From assembly GCA_963682025.1 (NCBI GenBank), contig OY821521.1, positions 122,428,981 to 122,492,980 on the forward strand: a stretch of 64,000 nucleotides of DNA. Reading direction: 5' to 3'. The stretch is from Cordilura impudica (lineage: Eukaryota > Arthropoda > Insecta > Diptera > Scathophagidae). The notes under the pieces were generated by a model, which searched no databases, was not told the origin of the DNA, and was given only the letters and a program-made list of their open reading frames with translations. The translations under genes were made by a program, and so were the position numbers. Position 1 is the stretch's first letter. Each line of letters starts with the position of its first letter. Below are positions 11,230 to 22,727 of the stretch, one piece after another.

Positions 11230-11590
11230 TCAAAACAAAAATATTTCAATAAAAAATACTACTTATGTAATTGATTTTTTAGAAAAAATTGAGCAAATAG
11301 TCGTTTTGGCCACGGCAAAACATAATATTTACAATAAAAAAAAAATATTAAATTAATAACAGACTTGAATGATAAAACAAACTATGTGATATACTACAGA
11401 AATCTTAAACAATTTTATCAAAACTTTTCTATCCAGATTGTAAAATTTTCCTACAAAATATCTTCAAAATTAATTAAATTTACTAAAATTTAAATATATT
11501 TCTACAATAATTTAAATATATTTTCATAATAATTTAATGAACTGAATTAAATTTACTAAAATATAAATATATTTCTATAATAATTTAAAT
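11230..11590 (-). repeat. Repeat Z, inverted fragment
   Basis: The reverse complement matches 16790-17150 closely, for example the 'ttatgttttgccgtggccaaaacga' core near 11310-11335 against 17068-17092. It also matches 35680-35880. With the copy at 16790 it forms an inverted pair around the gypsy element at 11740-15431. Confidence 0.75.
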
Positions 11591-11744
11591 ATATGTAGAA
11601 TGATTATTTTCAGACGGATTTTTATTTTACAAAACACACACACAAGTGTGTTTTTTTATTTTAAAATACAATAACAAGCAAATTAATTGTACTTAATGAC
11701 TAATATAGAAATTTAAATAATAATATAATATGCCTACGGCTTCA

Positions 11745-14560
11745 TGTATTCAATGACGGTGGTACATCTCCTGGATTCTCCGCATTCTCCAACTTTTTCC
11801 ACTTCGTAGCGACCATGATGAGGTTTCTTTAAAACCTTATACGGTCCTAAAAGCCGGTACCAAACTGCGTACGCTTAATTTCGATCAGATCGTTAACATT
11901 GTACTCCCTTTCAGGTACTCGATTTTTATTGAAATAACGTTTATTTTCCTGCTGTATGTTTATAATTTTTTCACTTGCTTCTTCTCGTAGTACATTACGT
12001 TCTTCTTAGAGTTCGTTCGCTGCTGTTTCCTCTAATATTGCTCGGATATCTGGATTATCTTTAATTCTCATTTCCAGACCAGTAAGAATCTTAAACGGTG
12101 TATTTCCAGTACTTCTAGTGGGAGTGTTTTTTATAACTTGTTGCACTTTATCAGCATAACGATACCAATTCTGTGGTTTCTCGATACACAATTTTTTCAG
12201 CTTTGGGACCATAATTCGGTGAACCCTTTCCACCTGTCCGTTGCCGCGAGGTACACCCGTTGCAATTAACAAATGTTGGTTACCTTCCTCTTTGCAATAC
12301 TCCTTAAATCCATTTGAGGTAAAGGCGGTGCCTCTATCCGTAATCACCCGTATCGGATTGCCATATAATGCAGATTGTTTACGCATGCGACCAAGAGCTT
12401 CATCAGTACCAGTGCTTTTCGTCGGATAAAGCCAGAAAACGCATCCACACCAACTAATATATGGTTATATTCCTTTTTTGTTACTTCCATGGGACCAACG
12501 TGGTCCAAGTGATAAGTCATCAAGGGCTTGTCTGCTTTATCAATTGGATTTAATAATCCCTCTTTTTTACCAGCCTTTGATGCTGCCATAATACACTCAA
12601 TGCAACTTTTCACGACACCTTCTGCTTTTATATTTAATTTTGGAATGTAAAATGTCTTTTCAACTAAATCTTGCGCCATTTCTATAATCTCGCGTTTCAT
12701 ACTAGACGGTATCACAATAAGATCCTTGGTTGAATCTTTATGGACAATTCTGTATTTCAGATAATAGTCTTCATAGTCTTCATTTTCAAGTATCTTACTT
12801 ATGGCTGTAATCCACTCATCCTTTAATTGGGCATCCTTTTTTCTATGACGCAGAGAATCTTCCATCATTAAGCATGAAACTCTATTGAGTGCATCTACAT
12901 GTCGCATTTTAGAACCGGATCTGTGCTCAATAACATATTCAAATTCTTGTCATTGCAAATGCATTGCAATCAGTAACAATTTTGATCTTCATACCTAGCA
13001 AATATATTCACCATTTCTTCAAAGCCTCTATAACGGCCAATACTAGGAATGATATTTTTCTTCGGCTGGCGTAGTTCTGCGTCTCATATATTGTATTGGG
13101 TGAAATTGTTGGTCTTCAGAGTCCTTTTGTAGAAGAACTGCACCATAGCCGTGCATGCTCGCAGCAGTGTATATTCCGTCATAGCCTTAGGGTTATATAG
13201 TCTCAATACAGATGCACCAGCCAATAACGCCTTCAGCTGTTGGAACGCTATTTCCTCATCCTTCATTTTAAATTTCACATCCTTTCGCAATAAGTCAAAA
13301 AATGGTTTAGCAACAGCAGCATAATTTGATATAAATCTGTGGAAGTAAGATGTTAAGCCCAAAAACCTTTGCACTGCTTTTCTATCCTTAGGTACCGGAA
13401 ACTTTTCAACAGCAGTTGTCTTCTCTTTAGAAGGTATAATCGTATACTTTTCCAGTATGTAACCCAAAAAAATTATTTTTTTCTTCAAAAACTGACATTT
13501 GCTCTATTTTATATTTAGCGCGTTTGATTCCGCGACTTTTAAAATCGTTTCCAATTTTCGAATGCCCTCTGCTTCATCCTTTTGGTATTATCATGTCATC
13601 CATATACACTACGAGAGCGCCATCTGCTATCAAATCCTTGTATATTGCCGCAATATAACGACAAAAAACTGCTGGGGAGTTGGATATACCAAAGGGAACG
13701 TAGCAAAATTCATACTGACCATTGTGTGTTACAAAAGATGTATATTTTCGGGAATTCTCTTCCATAGGTACGTGGAAAAATCCGTTTTTTAGATCCAAGG
13801 TGGTAAAACTTTGGCCTTTTGAAGTTGTTGAAGCACATCATCAATCATCACCATCGGGAAGTTGTTACACACAATTTTCTCGTTCAGATGACGATAGTCA
13901 CAACACAATCTCTTGGTACCATCTTTTTTAGAAGCCAAAACTACCGGTGATGAATACTCTGAATTTCTTGACTCTACGATACCCTCTTTTAGCCATTCTG
14001 CGAGTTGTTGTTCTACAGTCTGCTGACCCACTTAAGACATTCTTCTCGGGTTATGATACACAGGAATTTCGTCATTAAGTATAATTATGAAAACTCACGG
14101 GAAATGTGATCGGTTTTACCGGTTTGTATTTATCGACCATCTCTAATATGCCCTCCTTAGTTTAACATTTCAAGTACTCTATATCACTTCATCAAAATCA
14201 GAATCGCTTTTCGGAATATCATCCAATGATATGAATTTATCCCTTGTGATGAATTTCGCACCTTTAGCATCGATCACCAGGTTCACATAATCAAAAACAT
14301 AATTTCCAATAACGGCCAAATATAAAATTATCATGTTCTCGGGCTACGTGAAAGGTAATATGTATAGAAACGCCGTCGAGAACAACATCAGTTGTGAAGC
14401 ATCCAATTGTAGTCACTTCTTTTCCGACAATTCCAATTAGTGTCCGCGTCTGAGGATTAAACTTTACGTCATCCATCAGCAACAAAAGTTCGTATCGAAC
14501 GGCATTTATGTCGCTACCAGTATCAATCATAACCGAAAGTTCAAGACCATGAATGTTAAT
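11745..14560 (-). pseudogene. Ty3/gypsy pol (protease-RT-integrase), broken
   Basis: The protease active site 'MIDTGSD' is at about 14530-14510. RT blocks follow: 'SSPVVLASKKDGTKRLCCDY' (about 13960), the catalytic 'VVYMDDMI' (about 13592) and the 'FLGYILEKY...KAVQRFLGLTSYFHRFI' thumb region (13480-13330). The RNase H region is largely unreadable around 13000. Integrase has the zinc Cys pair 'CIECI' (about 12605), core Asp in 'HLDHVGPM' (about 12500), Asp in 'ITDRGTAF' (about 12340) and Glu in 'NGQVERVHR' (about 12230). A C-terminal 'DLIEIKRTQFG' region lies near 11880. At least six stops or frame changes separate the blocks (for example near 14031, 13800, 13495, 12907, 12390 and 12006). Confidence 0.85.
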
Positions 14561-14676
14561 GTCCTCAAAAACTCGATTCGATCGAGAAATTAAGGTTTTC
14601 GGAGGTACAGTATCCGAAGAAGATGTTATAGTATGAACGCTTTTATTCTCCCTTTTTATAACCTTTCTATCCTCTT

Positions 14677-15431
14677 TTAGAATATTCTTTCCACAATTAA
14701 ATGACTTGTGACCAAAATCTTTGCATTCAAATCAAGTGCCAAGTGCCCCTTTTCCCCACAATTGAAGTATCTTCGTACATTTTGATCTATCTCTTTCGCA
14801 ACCTTTATATTCTCTTGTCCTGTATCAAGTCGTTTGAGGTTCGATAGCTGAGCCGAACTTACTTTCTTATAAACTTTAATTTTTGACTTCAAGTCGTATA
14901 TGGTAGTGGCCTGGTACAAAATGGACTTATTTATTTTCGAGTCGGGAATACCTTCAATGAAATATTCGATTATGCTCTCATGGTCCAAATTAATTGGTGC
15001 TCCTATTTCCATAAGGCTACACAAATATTCGCGAAAACTTTCACCTGCTCGCTTCCTACGATTTTTCAATATCCGGTTAATTTCGAATGAGGAAAGTTTC
15101 TTACCGAATGCCTGTCGTAAGGAGCTTTTTAGTGATCTCCAATCATATACGTTGCCTCGACTTCTTCCGAAAATTTTAGCAGCCCCTGTTAGCAGCTGTC
15201 GGGCATAAATATATTTTTGCAGGTCATTCCATTTCACGGTGTAAGCACAGTCTTCAAAATCTTGGATCCATCGATCTACTTCTGGATGACCTTCACCTGA
15301 AAATTTCGCCAAGGCGTCCTCGATGTCTCATAGGGTAGTATCGTTTTCGTACCGTCCGATGACAAACCCAATTCTGTCAATTTACCCTGCAAACTCTCTA
15401 CAGTTAGTGTCAGAATATCAATAAGTTCCAT
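14677..15431 (-). pseudogene. Ty3/gypsy gag, broken
   Basis: A likely initiation ATG lies at 15429-15431 ('MELIDILTLTVESLQGKL'). The frame shifts near 15310 into a 211-codon stretch with typical capsid sequence ('HPEVDRWIQDFED', 'LLTGAAKIFGRS', 'GESFREYLCSL'). The C-terminus has a damaged zinc knuckle: 'YFNCGEKGHLALD' keeps one Cys and the His, but the first Cys reads Tyr/Phe and the last is lost. Gag would form the particle core. This copy could not bind RNA normally. Confidence 0.75.
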
Positions 15432-16789
15432 TTCGCATTAAAAGTTTCAATAAAATACAAATTGAATAAAATATTTCAATATATATATGTTAAAGGAAAA
15501 TAATTTGATAATATGCTGTAATCATAATTTTACATGATGTTAAAATTAATAAACTTTACAAATCTTTCATTAAAAATAATTCTCAAATAAATTTCATTTA
15601 ATTATCAATTCTCCCTCGGATAAAATTGAGATCATCCAATTACTTACTTCAAAATAATACTCAGAAATTTAAGGCTCATACAACTAAAGTTCAAATTCAT
15701 AAAATTTTGTTTAATTACGAATATTATACTGATTAAGTTCTTTAAAAAAACAATATATGACAAATGTTTTTTTTTTTTTTCAATACACCCTAACAAAACA
15801 TTAAATAACCTCTAAAGCATCTATACTTTTCTATTCTAAACATCAAATACAGTCTTTTAATATTAACTTATATAATGACACATCTAAAAACATCTTCATA
15901 TACTCATTATATATAAACTTCTATACTGAAACATCCTGAAACATTTTCAAATTCTCAAAACATATATTTAATCTTCCGCGCAGCAAACATGCAACTTTAT
16001 AATTTAACTTGATGCAAAACACCAATAAAATAATATACTTATCGCTCTAGCCATTCATCTGTGAGTGAAGCTTCTCTATACTGTATTGTGTTATACCGCT
16101 CTTCTGACCTCTTACATACCGCATACACACACACATCTTCTATTTCGACAGCTTAATTTCTTTAAGTTTTCACCAAACTTGTTTTCAAGTTTACTTGAAG
16201 TTTCTTAAAATCTTGAAATAATTAACTCGTTTATAATTAATATCTAGTTATTATGAAAAAAAGTTTATTTAAAAAAAAGAAACTTTGAAAATTTAAGTAA
16301 ATTTTCTTAAAAATTAACCTTTACTTAGTAAATTTTCAGTTTCTTTTTTTAGAAAACAAAATTTTTTTCACTTGAAAGTGTTTAAAATTTTCTTAATGTA
16401 AAATCTTTTAATAATATATCATGCATTGATTAATTTGAGATATTTGTTTTGTAGAAAAAACTATCAGATTAGAAACAGTAAGCATTTGAAATATTTTTCT
16501 TATTGAATACGATCAATTGTTTTAATATTATAAATAAAGGAATCAGTATCCATATAATTTATAATAACGTTGGTTGGATATTTAGGTTTCATGTAATCAT
16601 AATGAAAACCATACATTTTCCATTTTTGATTTCTCTGAAACTGAAAAAAGCAATATAAATAGTTTTGTTATACTTAATTCGCACATATGAAGAACTTTAA
16701 CTTAAACTATTACAAAATATATAATAAAAATTAAAGTAAAGAATTTTTCGTAATTGTGTTCTTTGTTTAAGATTCAGTTCATAAAATTG
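15432..16789. other. No gene; AT-rich, probable remnants of 5' LTR/UTR
   Basis: No coding frame is supported. The sequence is very AT-rich with poly-T and poly-A runs. Position and orientation would fit the leader and 5' LTR of the gypsy element at 11740-15431. I found no matching copy on its other side. Confidence 0.4.
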
Positions 16790-18296
16790 TTATAGAAATA
16801 TATTTAAATTATTATAGAAATATATTTAAATTTTAGTAAATTTAATTCAGTTCTTTAAATTATTATGGAAATATATTTAAATTTATATAGAAATGTATAT
16901 AAATTTTAGTAAATTTCATTAATATTGTAGATATTTTGTAGGAAAATTTTACAATCTGGATATAAAAATTTTGATAAAATTGTTTAAGATGTCTATAGTA
17001 TATCACATAGTTTGTTTTATCATTCAAGTCTGTTATTAATTTAATATTTTTTTTAATATTGTAAAAATTATGTTTTGCCGTGGGCAAAACGATTATTTTT
17101 TCATTACATAAGTAGTATTTTTTTTACTGAAATATTTCTCTTTTGTTTCAACATTTTTATTTTGTGGATATGTATGTAAATGATTTCCTAAAAAAATTCA
17201 TTTTGTAAACAATATATTTTAATAATTCGTATAAAAAAAATAGCATATATAACCAAAGGCAAGATTTTTTTCTTTTTGTATTGAACTTTCGGTTTTTAGT
17301 TGTCATAAAAATTATCGAAATAATCGCAGCTAAATGGATTTTTTTTTCATATGTGTAAAGAAAACCTATACAAAGCAACTTCATATGAAATTTGTTAATA
17401 TGAAAAAAAATTCTATAAGAATACAGTAAGTTTTCAATATTTCGATATATTATTATAGAAACATGTTTAAATTTTAGCAATTTTAATTAATTTTGTAGGA
17501 AACTTATATAATTTGGGTAGAAAAAATGACACTAAAAACTTAAATCAGACTAAATATAAATATTTTGTTGTTCCTAAGCTTGCTAAACACCATTTAAGAA
17601 AGTTTATTTGTATACTTTGTATATGCGTATTCAGTAAGGTAAGAAAAAACATGATATTGAAAGAACTACACAACTTCCTTAAATAAATCTCTAATATTGT
17701 TTGGAATAATAGTTGTAAGAATTTTGATTTCACGATCCTAATTTTGTATAATTAATCAAAATTAACTCAAAGTATAAAAGTATTTTAAAAAAGTTTCATA
17801 AATTAAACTAAAAATTAAAAACTAAAAATTAAAACTTAAATTAAAAATTGAAAAGCAAATATAAAAAACTAAAAATTTAAAATTGAAAAATCAAAAATTA
17901 AAAAACTAAAAAACTAAAATTGAAAAACTAAAAACTAAAATTAAAAAATAAAAGTTAAAAACTTATATTAAAAATTGAAAACCTAAAAACTAAAAACTTA
18001 AATTAAAAAATTTAAAAGCAAATATAAAAACTAAAAATTGAAAAATCAAAAATTAAAAAAAACTAAATAACTAAAAATTTAAAAACTAAAACTAAAGTAA
18101 AAATTGAAAATTGAAAATCGAAAATTAAAAATATCAAAACTAGAAATATAAAAAAGCATAGAATCGTGACTTCATGTTAGTGCGCTGTTTAAAATTTTTT
18201 TTGAATTAGAGTTGCCTTTAATAAAGTTATATAATTTTATAAACGATTCTAGTTATTGCAACCATTTATAAAACTCTAAAATAAAACAAGAATAAA
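16790..18296 (+). repeat. Repeat Z, copy 2, left part
   Basis: 16790-17240 matches 35674-35950 and, inverted, 11230-11590. 17515-18290 matches 40674-41340. From about 17800 it becomes a degenerate array of 'aaaaactaaaaattaaaaactt' words. The minus-strand frames at 16863-17733 are low-complexity translations with no motif. The copy is interrupted at 18296/18297 by the X element and resumes at 22728. Confidence 0.8.
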
Positions 18297-18928
18297 CAAG
18301 TAGGAGTGTAAAATTCGGCTATGCCGAATCTTTGATACCCTCCACCTAGGTTTTCTTGCACTATTTGTAACAAATTTAGATAAAATATTTGAAAATGTAA
18401 ACAATTTGATCAATTTAGTAATTTATTACAACAAATACTCTGAATTTTCAGCATTTACGTGTAACAATTTTAAAGTCAATAGAAGATATTAAACAAAATA
18501 TATTTTTAAATTTCGGATCTTTTTCGGAATACTTGACCATGTCTTATATTTTAAAAGCACTAGCGTTAATCAGTTTTATTTTTTCGATCTTATTATGACA
18601 TTCCATTTGTAACGCATCGATAAATGGATTTGCGTCTATGTGTTTAATGCAAAAGATTTCTTACTTTTGTCGAATTGTAGGGATTTTTTGAAAATTTTTT
18701 TTAACAACTTAATATTATATACGTTTCAATTTTAAACTTTAAAATTAAAAATATCTATCTTTTTTAAATCTGGTAATAACTCTATAATATGGAGATAGTA
18801 AATACGTGGCTTCTTTAATAAGAATGACAAGTAAAAAACACTTTTGTGCAGTTTACTTGTTTTGTGCATTTTTTTTTTTTAATACATACATAAGTACGCC
18901 ATCTTTGTAGATCTCTTCGATTATATTA

Positions 18929-19416
18929 AAGGTGCTATTACATGATGTGTTTTTTACATATGTACTGTCAAATTTTTCCCACAACAAAAGTTGTACACAT
19001 CGTGTGATACATATGAAACATTGTTTATGTACAATACATGAAGAAAGTCACATGTACATTTTTCAATTAGAACAGGTTCTATTTTTGCATGACAAACATG
19101 AAAATACAACACTGCTTGTGGCGAAAGAAAAACAGAGTCAATTTTAAAGATTAATATTGAAAGAAAAATAAATTGTTTAGTATTAACAATTAAAAAATAT
19201 ATAACCTTTTTTTAACAATAAATTTTTGTAAATTCACAAATTAAATCAGCTGTTGTTTACACTTAGAGGTTATGTCATACGGAAATACATATGCACGTGT
19301 GATAGCAAAAATTATGAATCGTATGTAAAAGACAATTTTGACAGACATGAGGAATTTCATATGGATAAAAAAAGTGACAGTACATATGTAAAAAACACTT
19401 CGTGTAATAGCACCTT
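18929..19416. mobile_element. MITE-like element, about 490 bp
   Basis: Terminal inverted repeats of about 40 bp begin AAGGTGCTATTACA. The left arm (18929-18975) and the complement of the right arm (19370-19416) share 'GTGTTTTTTACATATGTACTGTCA'-type sequence with few mismatches. The short frames inside (18932-19147, 19253-19456) have no recognisable domain. I could not settle the target duplication. Confidence 0.65.
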
Positions 19417-19483
19417 ATGTAAGTTTGTAAATAAAAAGAATATTAAAATATTATAAATGTAAACATAATTGATTTTAGAAAAA

Positions 19484-19848
19484 TGTCCGATTCGTTTTTC
19501 GATGATGCTGAAAACACATCAAAGAAATACAGAAAACAAAGGTTTTACTCAAGTTAGTTGAGAGACGAGAAGCTAATGGGATAGAACAGGTCAAAGATGA
19601 CGATTTTAAATACAGATGCAAGGCTTGTGAAAAAATATTAAATTGCGATAAATCAGATCTAAGTATACATGCTAATAACCAATGTCTTAAAAAAATATCT
19701 TTTAAAACCAACAACCAAAATTCTGTTTACGTTATAAGATCCCATTTGCAAGCCATTTTAATTAATTGTGTAAATTTTAAATGCACATCTAGCCATATAA
19801 AAGATGAATTATACAGAATAGTAAAAATATTTTTTTATAATATCTGTT
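19484..19848 (+). pseudogene. Broken fragment with a C-x2-C...H-x4-C zinc-type motif
   Basis: An ATG at 19484 begins 'MSDSFFDDAENTSKKYRKQ' and then shifts frame near 19540. The continuing frame encodes 'LVERREANGIEQVKDDDFKY' and then a zinc-type segment, 'RCKACEKILNCDKSDLSIH' plus a Cys five residues later, before ending at a stop near 19848. The C-x2-C-x13-H-x4-C spacing recalls N-terminal BED-like fingers of hAT-type or domesticated transposases. I do not recognise the protein. It lies between two MITEs inside X copy 1 and could be the remnant of an X-encoded gene or captured sequence. Confidence 0.35.
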
Positions 19849-20197
19849 GATTTTTTATATTGTTTTTATGTAATTCTAATGATATTCTTATCTTATTTTT
19901 TATGATATTTTTTTCGTTTTTATGTTATTTTTGCATTATTGCAATTGAAAATTAACAAATTAAAAATAATTTTTTTTTTTGAAAAATTGAAAAAATTAGT
20001 GTAGGGAAAAATGTAGAGAGAAAAAAGTGGGTGTAGGGAAAAAAGGGATTTTTTTTCATTAGCGTAGAGATTTCTGTAAAAATCTCCTGGCATCACTGGT
20101 ACCTATTAAAAAACAATGTAAGATTTCACAAAACAATGCGACGTATATCTGCTTTGTTCAAAAGCTTTCATAAGACTAAATGAAATTGTTACTTATG

Positions 20198-20775
20198 CAT
20201 GAAACACATAGACGACAGAGGCTACACAAACACACGGATACAAATGCTACTGGCTACAATTGTAGTCGTGTAGTCAACTACTTAATTTTTTTGAAAACGA
20301 CAGCAACATATAACAACAATATAAACAGCTGTTTTTATACAAAATCATTTTCATTTCAGTAGTGCCAATTATATTTTTTTTTTAACTTTATTAAAATAGA
20401 AAAAATGTATGATTCTACATAAAATTGTCTTAAATATATTACTTATTTATAATGCATTATTATAACGTAAAAATAAATAAATAAATTTACTTATTAATAG
20501 AATTATTATAGCATTTCATTTTGCGATTAATTTTTTCAACAAAATAAAATATTTCATAGCACTAATATCTTTTACATATTTTGTTATATTGTCAACACTA
20601 TTTTTATTTTGTAGCCAACAAAAACAGAAATTAGCCTAAGTTGACTACAGCAGCAAAAGTGGTCATGTAGTCGTGTAGCTGTGTTGGTGTCAAAATAATC
20701 GTTTTCATATAAACGTGTGTATTTTATTTTTGACAGGCTGTAGTCGTGTAGCCGCTGTCGTCTATGTGTTTCATG
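20198..20775. mobile_element. MITE-like element, 578 bp
   Basis: The terminal inverted repeats are CATGAAACACATAGACGACAG followed by (A/C)GGCTACAC at 20198-20227 and its complement at 20746-20775. Several 'tagtcgtgtag' words occur near both ends (20266, 20672, 20743). It has no coding capacity. The CATGA start is reminiscent of P-element termini, but no 8-bp target duplication was found. Confidence 0.65.
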
Positions 20776-21431
20776 AGAGAGTTCGGCTAACTGGTGCCAT
20801 TATGTATATGTGTGTGTAAACAAAAATATACGATATCCCAGTAATCATTTCGAAGATTGTTTTAACAAAAATCATCTTACTGTGTCTTCTTCGAGCACTT
20901 TTGATGATTAAAAACTGATTAATCACATGCGGTATTAGAAAAAGATTAAGAAATGATTTTTGCTTACGCTTAAAAAGTGATTTATAGAAAAATTACATTA
21001 AATATGACTCAAAAATAAGTCGAAATTAATCAGAAAATTGGATAAAAAAGGTTCTCAAGATGAGTCGGGGGTATGGTAATATTTCCTCCCAACAAAAGAA
21101 TATTTTGTGATCAGCAAAAGAGCGCATTTATGACTGTTTTAATAGCACAGAGGAGTCAAAAAAGACTCCACATGATCACTTATTGCATAAATTGTTTACT
21201 GGGATTTTATTCACTATCTATAGAAACAGTTTTTTAAGTAAAACAAATCTGCACACAATTTCAATTCTATTTCGTTTACAATGATACGATCACTTTGTTT
21301 ACTAGCTAGTAGTAAAATAAGAAAATAGTATTATAATACAGCGTAATGATGAATTGTACTTCTCAATTAGTTTATTTTTAATGTGCCATAAGAAGTTCGG
21401 TTTGTGCTAAGAAATGAATGAATATATGCTT

Positions 21432-21690
21432 CCCAGGGCGAAGCTTAATCATTGCACTTTGACTGAGTTCAGCCCGCGACTATTCCTGATGTGGATAGCT
21501 CGTGTCTACAATTTTTGGTAGTTGGGAATGGCGTTTGTGCAAAGGGAAGCATGAACACTTGTTTCCCAGAGCGAGGCTTAATCATTGCACTTTGATTGAG
21601 CTGAGCTCCGCGATTATTCCTAATGCGGAATAAATCGTGCATTAAATTCTCGGTAGTCCGGGAATGGTGTTTGCATGCGCCAAACATTAA
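21432..21690 (+). repeat. Two tandem 133-bp units inside X
   Basis: Two related units start at about 21432 and 21565 with 'cccag(g/a)gcgaagcttaatcattgcacttt' and end in 'gggaatgg(c/t)gttt'. The same duplication occurs inverted in X copy 2 at about 59236-59500, so it belongs to the element. It also explains the short open frames in both places. Confidence 0.7.
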
Positions 21691-22727
21691 ATAATAAATT
21701 TTAAAAATGTATTATAATTAAATATTATTGACATTATATTATTATCATCTGAGAAAAAAAATTTTTTTTAAACACCAATTTTTAACAGGGTAGAATTTTA
21801 TGGTTTCAATACTACTTTTGAATGCAAGTATGTACTAAAAGTAGAACCCTTAAAATCATACTATTTTTTGCAACCCTAAAAATTGCAATATTTTGTATAA
21901 ATAAAATAATTTATATTTTATTATTTTTAATATGCGCTTATTATCGAAATACATATACAGAATATATGAATGTTATTTATAGTATTTTGATATTTGCAAC
22001 AGTAGTCCGTATGTATCAATTTGTAATATTTTGTGATCTTATAAAAATCGCAGAATATTGATATTGATTTTATATAGTTTCTTTTATTAATTAACTAGCT
22101 TAAATATTACACCATAAAATGTTGATATTGGTGAATTTTTATATTACTACCACAACGACCATAAAAACAACAAGTACAGCTGTGACAAAATACAAAATTT
22201 AGAATAACAATATAGGAAAACATCATATTTTTTTACCTTTTCAGTGATTTCTCTTCACCTATGAAACCTATTGTCACGATTTAAAAAACAGAAACCTTCT
22301 CGTGATGTTGGTGTATCATTCTCACTAACAACAAGCGCCCTAGCTGTCCTATTGAGAACGTTATCGTGACAAGAACAACATAGTCAAATCATATTTTTTC
22401 AAGACTTTTTTTACTCCATCGTTCAATTCTCGGGACCAGATAAACCGATTTGGACGATTTTAAATACCAATCTTTTCAGGATGTTACTGAATCATTTTTT
22501 ATACCAACGATCAACCTAGTTGCCCGATTGAAGCCGTTATCGTGATTTCCACAGACGGACAGACGGACAGCCGGACAGATGGACAGACGGACATCGCTAT
22601 ATCAACTCCGCTTGTTATAGGGATCACAAATATATATATTTTATGGGGTCCAGATTTTTTTTTCTAATTATTACAAACGGAATGACAAACTTATATATAC
22701 CCTCTGCACACTGGAGTGGAGGGTATA

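Larger units (their letters stand above)
11740..15431 (-). mobile_element. Degenerate Ty3/gypsy retrotransposon
   Basis: On the minus strand the order is gag, protease, reverse transcriptase, RNase H remnant, integrase, which is the Ty3/gypsy order. All domains are recognisable but split by stops and shifts. I could not find a pair of direct LTRs. The non-coding sequence on both sides is AT-rich and differs, so the LTRs are lost or too diverged to see by eye. Confidence 0.8.
18297..22727 (+). mobile_element. Dispersed repeat X, 4.4-kb insertion (copy 1)
   Basis: Repeat Z at 18240-18296 continues without a gap at 22728. The uninterrupted Z copy reads straight through the same place at about 41345, so the insertion is defined by an empty site. 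The left terminus has caagtaggagtg, a TTCGGCTATGCCGAA hairpin and GATACCCTCCACC. The right terminus has GGAGTGGAGGGTATAAA, so a short subterminal inverted repeat (ATACCCTCCAC) is present. Before the right end is the cacagacggacagacggacag run. No intact gene is inside, so it is non-autonomous or decayed. Related copies lie at 4656-7490 and, inverted and split, at 50656-60100. Confidence 0.75.

Noticed and set aside
16863..17733. Minus-strand frames in repeat Z
   Set aside because: Phe/Ile/Lys/Asn-rich translations of AT-rich repeat, without motifs and not conserved between Z copies.
17800..18160. CRISPR-like regular array of 'aaaaactaaaaatt' words
   Set aside because: Low-complexity eukaryotic AT repeat with no constant repeat-spacer structure.
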